From: Priapulus caudatus
Taxonomy: Eukaryota > Priapulida > Priapulimorpha > Priapulimorphida > Priapulidae
DNA: 34,201 nucleotides
Assembly: GCF_000485595.1 (NCBI RefSeq)
Contig: NW_014578365.1
Coordinates: 42,975 to 77,175 of the forward strand
Direction of reading: 5' to 3'
How positions within the stretch are numbered: the stretch's first letter is position 1; each line of letters starts with the position of its first letter. Position numbers and translations under genes: made by a program. The notes under the pieces were generated by a model. That model was not told where the DNA came from, did no database searches, and was given only the letters and a program-made list of their open reading frames with translations. This document shows positions 28,917 through 34,201 of the stretch, in pieces.

Positions 28917-29444
28917 CCCTGCGGGAACGTTCTTCCGTAAGATCCTAGCTCCCAAAAACCCCTTTGGGGATGAGAACGCCGACGAAGACAGCGAACCTGA
29001 GGATGTGCTGGCGCCCTCTGTTGAGGAGGAGAGCATGAGGACGAGTGCGCTACCAGAGGTGTCCGTCCGTCTGAACAAGACTTTCGTGCCAAAGAACCCG
29101 TTTGATAGCGACATGAGTAGTGAGGAGGAAGAAACTGTGCGAGCGACGCGCTACCACAAGGTGGCGCCCTCGCCTGACCCACCGCGCAAGGTGGCGCCCT
29201 CGCCTGACCCACCGCGCAAGGTGGCGCCCTCGCCTGACCCACCGCGCAAGGTGGCGCCCTCGCCTGACCCACCGCGCAAGGTGGCGCCCTCGCCTGACCC
29301 ACCGCGCAAGGTGGCGCCCTCGCCTGACCCACCGCGCAAGGTGGCGCCCTCACCCTCGCCCTCGAGTGAGACAGCATCTTCGCCGGAAACGCCGCCCGAG
29401 ATGCCGCGTAAAGTGGCGCCCCCGCCGCCATCGCCGCCGCCAAA
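28917..29444 (+). CDS. PACSIN: PACSIN coding exon 9 (linker with two NPF motifs and Pro-rich repeats)
   Basis: Acceptor TCGGCGCAG|C. The first base completes a Ser codon from exon 8. Two NPF motifs (28957-28965 in APKNPFGDENADED, and 29095-29103 in PKNPFDSDMSSEEEE), each followed by acidic residues, are the EH-domain (EHD protein) ligands typical of the PACSIN linker. Six identical copies of KVAPSPDPPR follow, then a Ser/Pro-rich tail ending PSPPPK. The exon is ended at 29444 (CCA AA|GTACGA, phase 2) because family members enter the SH3 domain after such a tail. Without that splice the frame runs 28 more codons to a TGA at 29527 and lacks any SH3. The exon is long (528 bases) for this gene. 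The SH3 exon was not found in the remaining 4.7 kb. Confidence 0.85.
29161..29340 (+). repeat. Coding minisatellite, six perfect 30-bp units
   Basis: Six identical units (GTGGCGCCCTCGCCTGACCC then ACCGCGCAAG) keep the frame and encode VAPSPDPPRK. A partial seventh copy follows. Identity at third positions indicates recent expansion or homogenisation. Each unit contains PDPPRK, which fits the class II SH3-ligand pattern PxxPx(K/R). Confidence 0.97.
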
Positions 29445-29858
29445 GTACGATACGTTGCACGGAGCCTGCATGCACCGGGCGAATCTCGTGACACACTGCC
29501 ACCACCTGCTGGTTGACCTTGCGGCCTGACCGACTTGTCTTTCGGGGGGGCCCGGGGCATCGTGCGTCCCCGGACATTCGCTTGTCACTTTCGCTGACGG
29601 TGTTCACTCTCACGAATGTCGGTCCGGGGAGCGACAACCGATCACCCCCCCCCCCTTCCCTCGGCATTGTCTCGCGAGTGGTGTGTCACGATAGGTCGCC
29701 TCGTAGAACGATGACGGACGCGCATAGTCGTCGTTGACGTTGCTCGTGTGTGTGTGTGCTGCACGTCCCGCGGCGGCGGTGCAGGCCGCCTCATTAACAG
29801 CATGCGTTCCTGCTTCATTAACACATCGCTAGCATTCTCCCTGCAGCTCGCTGAGAAC
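29445..29858 (+). other. No further exon recognised after exon 9
   Basis: GC-rich, with a G-run near 29546 and a C-run near 29645. The linker frame stays open to 29529, giving an alternative SH3-less end if the intron is retained. No SH3 motif (ALYDY, WW or PxNY-like) is seen on either strand. Confidence 0.6.
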
Positions 29859-30209
29859 GCGAGCGAGCGAGAGAGAGAGAGAGAGTCTGCATCTAACTCG
29901 CATGAAGATCAGGGACTGCTCTGTCTCTGTGCTTGAATTATAATCGGATGTCTCCTCTCTACGGCACTCTCTGTGTCTCTCTCTTTCTATCACTCTTTCT
30001 CCTTCGTTCCTTCTTGATCTGTCTGTGTGTGTTTCTTTTGCTCTCTCTCCCTTTCTCTGTCTCTCGTCCCTCCTCTCTCTGTCTTTTTTATGTTCCCCTC
30101 TCTGCCCCTCTTTCTTTCTTAACTCATATCTTTTCTCCCTCTTTATTCCTCTCCTTTCACTCCCTCTCTGCCTCCATCTCCTTACCTGTACTGTGTCACC
30201 TGTACTCAG
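29859..30209. repeat. GA run followed by CT-rich tract
   Basis: (GA)n at about 29869-29886, then low-complexity CT/TTCT sequence from about 29950 to 30190, ending in CCTGTACTCAG, an acceptor-like site. Confidence 0.8.
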
Positions 30210-30395
30210 GCAGCATGTGACAGCCCCACATGTATTACCCTCCCCCGCCCAATATCACCAGAAGAGGAAGTCGATGCACCACCCCCTCCCCTGTTACTCC
30301 CCTGTTGTGCACAGCCTGTTTATCTCGGCGTATTATTAGCGTCGATGATTATGATGACTGCGTGGCCTGGGGGCAGCGGCCGCTAAATCAAGCCT

Positions 30396-30425
30396 CACTC
30401 ATCATCATCATCATCATCATCATCG
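30396..30425. repeat. TCA trinucleotide repeat
   Basis: About nine copies of (ATC)n, followed by a G-rich run. No coding context. Confidence 0.9.
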
Positions 30426-30708
30426 TATCTTGCTACATCCTGCGGGGGAGGGGGAGGGGGGTGTGATTCGGAGGCATGCGTGAGCGCGTGCGAGGTACGG
30501 ACGCGTCTCGCCCCGCGGCGAGTCGTGCTGCAGACGACGCTCGCATATCGATGTACCGTCGGCGTGGCAACCAACGTCGCCGCTGCGTGGTGTGTGGCGA
30601 GCGACCGCCTCCGCTCGCAACATAGGGGGCGCCACCGTGTGGAGTGTAGGATACGTCACAGCAAGGAACGTAGGAGGCGCCACCTCTACCTACATAGCCG
30701 TCATGCTA

Positions 30709-30847
30709 CAGCAGACGTCACAGCAGACGTCACAGCAGACGTCACAGCAGACAGCAGACGTCACAGCAGACGTCACAGCAGACGTCACAGCAGACGTCAC
30801 AGCAGACGTCACAGCAGACGTCACAGCAGACGTCACAGCAGACGTCA
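30709..30847. repeat. 12-bp tandem repeat with ACGTCA cores, 11 copies
   Basis: The unit GCAGACGTCACA is repeated eleven times, with one short CAGACAG interruption after the third copy. Each unit carries ACGTCA, the CRE/ATF half site. The Thr-Ala-Asp-Val and Gln-Thr-Ser frames are repeat artefacts. Confidence 0.92.
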
Positions 30848-31149
30848 GATGCTGTAAGACAGCGGACGTTGCGTTCATACTACCGCGCGCGCGCGTGGGA
30901 TGATGCCGGCTCGATCGTCACGGCACACGCCTTCACGCCATCACGCGAGCATGGTCGTCGTCTGCCCTCGCCGCGGCTGCAACCTGTCCACACACACACA
31001 ATTTACACACAATTACAGCCGGGTCTCACGTCCCCGCACCCCGCACCTTACGTCCGTACGTGTCTGTCAGCAACACGGTTGATTAGGCGGCCGCTAACGA
31101 CGTGCGTGCGGCTAACAGGATGCCGGGTGTCACATGACAGATGATCAAT
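30848..31149 (+). other. No gene recognised
   Basis: Unique GC-rich sequence with a CGCGCGCG run (about 30882-30891) and a short ACACAC run. Nothing identifiable on either strand. Confidence 0.6.
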
Positions 31150-31285
31150 GTGAAGGCTAGCAAAGTGTAGCGGACAGGTAGCGATCTGTAGCGGATAGGT
31201 AGTGATCTGTAGCGGACAGGTAGCGAAGTGTAGCAGAAAGGGAGCAAAGCGTAGCGGATAGGTAGCAAAGCGTAGCGGACAGCAT
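31150..31285. repeat. Short-period repeat with GTAGCGGA(C/T)AGGTAGC core
   Basis: About six degenerate copies of a 20-24 base unit (GTAGCGGATAGGTAG plus TGATCT or CAAAGC). It precedes the large terminal array and shares its GGTAG words. Confidence 0.8.
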
Positions 31286-31439
31286 CACTTGCAATAGTTA
31301 AATTAGATACGAGTGAAGCCCTCTCTAAAGGGAGGCTTAGAAATGAGAGAAGGTTTCGCGGTGACTTTGAAGTCGCCGCTGATGAATGTATTGAAGCTGT
31401 AGAAGTGTAGACAGCACTGGGGAGATTAGATGAAGGCTG

Positions 31440-34201
31440 TGATAGGAAGGAAGGCAGAGCGTGGGTGGTTAGGAAGGAAGGCAGAGCGTGGGCAGGTAGG
31501 AAGGAAAGCCAAGCGTGGGTGGTTCGAGCCGTGGGTGTTAGGCAAGGAAGGCCAAAGTGTGGTTTAGCCGGAGGCAGAACGTGGTGGTTTAGGAAGGAGG
31601 TCGAGCGTGGTGTTAAGGAAGGACGGCCAAGCGTGGGTGGTTAGGAAAGGAAGGCAGAACGTGTGTGGTTAGGAGGAGGCCACGCGTGGGTGGTGTAGGA
31701 AGGAAGGCAGAGCGTGGTGGTTTAGGAAGGAAGGCCAAGCGTGGGGGTTAGGATGGAAGGCCGACGCGTGGGGGTTAGGAAGGAAGGCCGAACGAGGGTG
31801 GGTTCGGAAGGAAGGCCGAAGCGTGGGTGGTTAGGAAGGAAGGCAGAGCGTGGGTTGTGTTAGGAAGGAAGGCCGAGCGTGGTGGTTCGGAAGGCAAGGC
31901 CGAGCGTGGGTGGTTAGGTAAGGAAGGCCGACGTGGGTGGTTCGGAGGAAGGCAAGCGTGGTGTTTTAGGGAAGGAAGCGCAGGCGTGGTGGTTAGGAAG
32001 AAGGCCGGAGCGTGGGTGGTTAGGAAGAAAGGCCGAGCGTGGTGGTTTAGGAAGGAAGGCAGAGCGTGGTGGTTAAGGAAGGAGGCCGAGCGCTTGGTGG
32101 TTAGGGAAGGAAGACGCCGGAGCGTTGGGTTGGTTAGGAAGGAGGCTCGAGCGTCGGGTGGTTAGGGAAGGAAGGCAGAAAGGAAGGTAGAGCGTGGGTG
32201 GTTAGGATGGAAGGCAGAGCGTGGGTGGTTAGGATGGAAGGCAGAGCGTGGGTGGTTAGGAAGGAAGGTAGAGCGTGGGTGGTTAGGAAGGAAGGCAGAG
32301 CGTGGGTGGTTAGGAAGGAAGGCCGAGCGTGGGTGGTTAGGAAGGAAGGCAGAGCGTGGGCGGTTAGGAAGGAAGGCAGAGCGTGGGTGGTTAGGAAGGA
32401 AGGCCGAGCGTAGGCGGTTAGGATGGAAGGCAGAGCGAGAGCGGGGTGGTTAGGAAAGGAAGGCAGAACGGCGCCTGGGTGGTGTAGGAAGGCGAAGGCA
32501 TGAACGTGGTGGTTAGAAGAAGGCCGAGCGGTGGTGTTAGAAGGAAGGGCAGAACGTGGGTGTTACGGAAGGAAGGCAGAACGTGGGTGGTTAGAAAGGA
32601 AGGCCGAGCGTGGGGGGTTAGGAAGGAAGGCCGAGCGATGGTGTTCAGGAAGAAGGCCGAGCGGGGTGGTTTATGGAAGTAAGGCAGAGCGTGGCAGGTA
32701 GATAGCAATAGGAAAGGGTAGACAGAGCGTGCGGTGGACAATAGGTAGATAGGGTGAAGGTAGACAGAGCGTGGGCAGGTAGGTAGATAGGAAGGTAGAC
32801 AGAGCGTGGGTGGATAGGTAGATAGGAAGGTAGACAGAGCGTGGGCAGGTAGGTAGATAGGAAGGTAGACAGAGCGTGGGTGGATAGGTAGATAGGAAGG
32901 GACGACGCAGAGCGTGGCCAGGTAGGAGATAGGAAGTAGAAGAGCGTGGGGTAGGAAGGAAAGCCCGAGCCAGCGTGAGGTGTGTAGAAGGAAGGCAGAA
33001 CGGTGGTGTAGGACCAGGAAGGCCGAGACCGTGGGTGGTTAGGAAGGAAGGCAGAACCGTGGGTGTTTAGGAAGATGGCGAGCGTGTGGTGTTAGGAAAG
33101 GAGTGTGCAGAACGTGGGTTGGTTAGGAAGGAAAGCCGAGCGTGGGTGGTTAGGGAACGGAGAGGCCGAGCGTGGGTGTTAGGACAGGCAAGGCAGAACC
33201 GTGGGTGGTTTTTTAAAGGAAGGCGCGAAGCGTGGTGGTTAGGAAGGAAGGCGAGCCCGTGGATGGTTAGAAGAGCAGAAACGTGGTGTTAGGAAGGAAG
33301 GCCCGAGCGTGGTGGTTAGGAGGAGGGAAGGCCGAGGCGTGGGATGGTTGAGGAAAACGGAAAAGGCCGAGCGTGGGTGTTAGAAAGGATAGGCAGATAG
33401 CTGGGTGTTAGAGAGAGAGGCCGAAGCGTACGGTGGTTAGGAAAGGATAGCCGAGCGTGGGTGGCTTAGGAAGAAGGCAGAAGCGTGGTGGTTAGGAAGG
33501 CAAGGCCTGAGCGTGAAGTGGTCTAGGATGAAGGCCGGAAGCGTGGGTGGTAATGAAAGGATAGGCCGTAGGCGGGTGGCTTAAGGTAAGCGAAGGCAAG
33601 AGCGTGAGGCAGTAGAGAGATAGCAGGTAGACTGAGCGTGCAGTGGAGGTAGGTAGATGGAACGGTAGACAAAGCGTCGGCAGGTGAGCGTAAATAGGAA
33701 CCTGGTAGACAGGAGCGGGGCAGTTAGGTAGAATAGTAAGAGACAGAGCGGGGCAGGGTAGGTAAATCGGAAGTAAGAACAGCAGCGTGGTGAGTAGGTA
33801 ATAGGAAGGTAGGACAGAGCGTGGCAGGTAGTAGATAAGGAAGGTAGACCAGAAGCGTGGTGTTAGGTAAGGAAGCCGAGCGTGGGTGTTAGGAAGAAGG
33901 CAGGAACGTGGTGGTTAGAGAGGAAGGCCGACGTGGTGGTTAGGAAACGGAAGCCAAACGTAGGGTGTTTAGGAAGGAGAGCGCCGAGCGTGGGTGTTAG
34001 GAAGGAAGGGCAGACACGGGGGTGGTTAGGCAAGAAGGCAGAGCGTGGGTGAGGGAAGAAGGCACCGAGCGTGGGTGTTAGTGGTAAGGAAGGCCGAGCG
34101 TGGTGGTTAGAAGGAAGGCTCGAGCGTAGGTGGATTAGGAAAGACAGGCGAACGTGGGTTGGTTAGGAAGGAAGGCAGAGCGTGGGTGGTTAGGAAGGAA
34201 G
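31440..34201. repeat. Terminal minisatellite, 27-bp and 35-bp units in alternating blocks
   Basis: Unit A (27 bases) is GAAGGAAGGCAGAGCGTGGG plus TGGTTAG. Unit B (35 bases) is GAAGGTAGACAGAGCGTGGG plus CAGGTAGGTAGATAG. Blocks run A (31440-32690), B (about 32691-32940), A (about 32941-33600), B (about 33601-33855), A (to the window end). Clean islands (about 32170-32440 and 32755-32890) alternate with indel-rich stretches. The array continues past the right edge. It presumably lies in the intron between exon 9 and the SH3 exon. All Val-Arg-Lys-Glu-Gly-type frames are repeat artefacts. Confidence 0.93.

Noticed and set aside
28706-29560. 284-codon minus-strand frame opposite exon 9
   Set aside because: Shadow of the PACSIN linker exon and its 30-bp coding repeat. 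The plus strand has the splice sites and NPF motifs.
31827-32413. Open frames rich in Val-Arg-Lys-Glu-Gly
   Set aside because: Produced by the 27-bp repeat, whose length is a multiple of three. Frames break wherever indels occur.

Overview
The window is animal nuclear DNA. Split genes with GT/AG introns, TTAGGG telomere-type repeats, short inverted-repeat transposons and a very large amount of simple and minisatellite DNA point to an invertebrate. No operons, ribosome binding sites or other bacterial signals are present. The gene carrying most of the window is a PACSIN/syndapin (F-BAR) gene. Several of its introns hold minisatellites that begin at, or include, the 5' splice site. I recall such intronic repeats ('mirage' minisatellites) from amphioxus, so a lancelet is my favoured but unproven guess for the organism.

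Layout. 1-10.3 kb: a minus-strand TLC-domain gene (TLCD1/2 type). Its first coding exon is at 10041-10324 and a probable second exon at 863-944. The roughly 9 kb between them holds CT, AT and CA microsatellites, a 37-bp satellite (4953-7118), a foldback element family, and two MITE-like elements (8956-9468 and 9681-9947). 10.3-11.4 kb: a head-to-head intergenic region. 11.4-34.2 kb: the plus-strand PACSIN gene, with coding exons at 11447-11654, 12817-12896, 21959-22090, 22291-22428 (on the opposite strand), 24350 to about 24484, 25943-26043, 26316-26436, 28274-28401 and 28917-29444. All exon phases fit together. The exons encode an almost complete F-BAR domain and a linker with two NPF motifs and six perfect 10-residue proline-rich repeats. 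The C-terminal SH3 domain is not in the window and should lie beyond its right edge.

Two things stand out. First, exon 4 lies in reverse orientation between exons 3 and 5, beside a head-to-head minisatellite. This is either a real inversion or a local assembly error. Second, introns 1, 2 and 5, and probably 4, carry arrays whose unit copies a donor, an acceptor-like sequence, or an exon end plus donor. The gene is therefore packed with decoy splice sites.

Sequence quality is uneven. Long arrays (4953-7118, 13003 to about 20780, about 24467-25316, 31440-34201) show dense random indels typical of unpolished long reads. Single Ns at 13002 and 25317 mark joins to clean sequence. The stretch 13003-15454 is most likely a redundant noisy second copy of intron 1 plus exon 2. 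There are two larger gaps, 12235-12370 and 23153-23833. Nearly all long open frames (Pro/Ser/Leu-rich, Arg/Glu-rich and similar) are translations of repeats and not genes.
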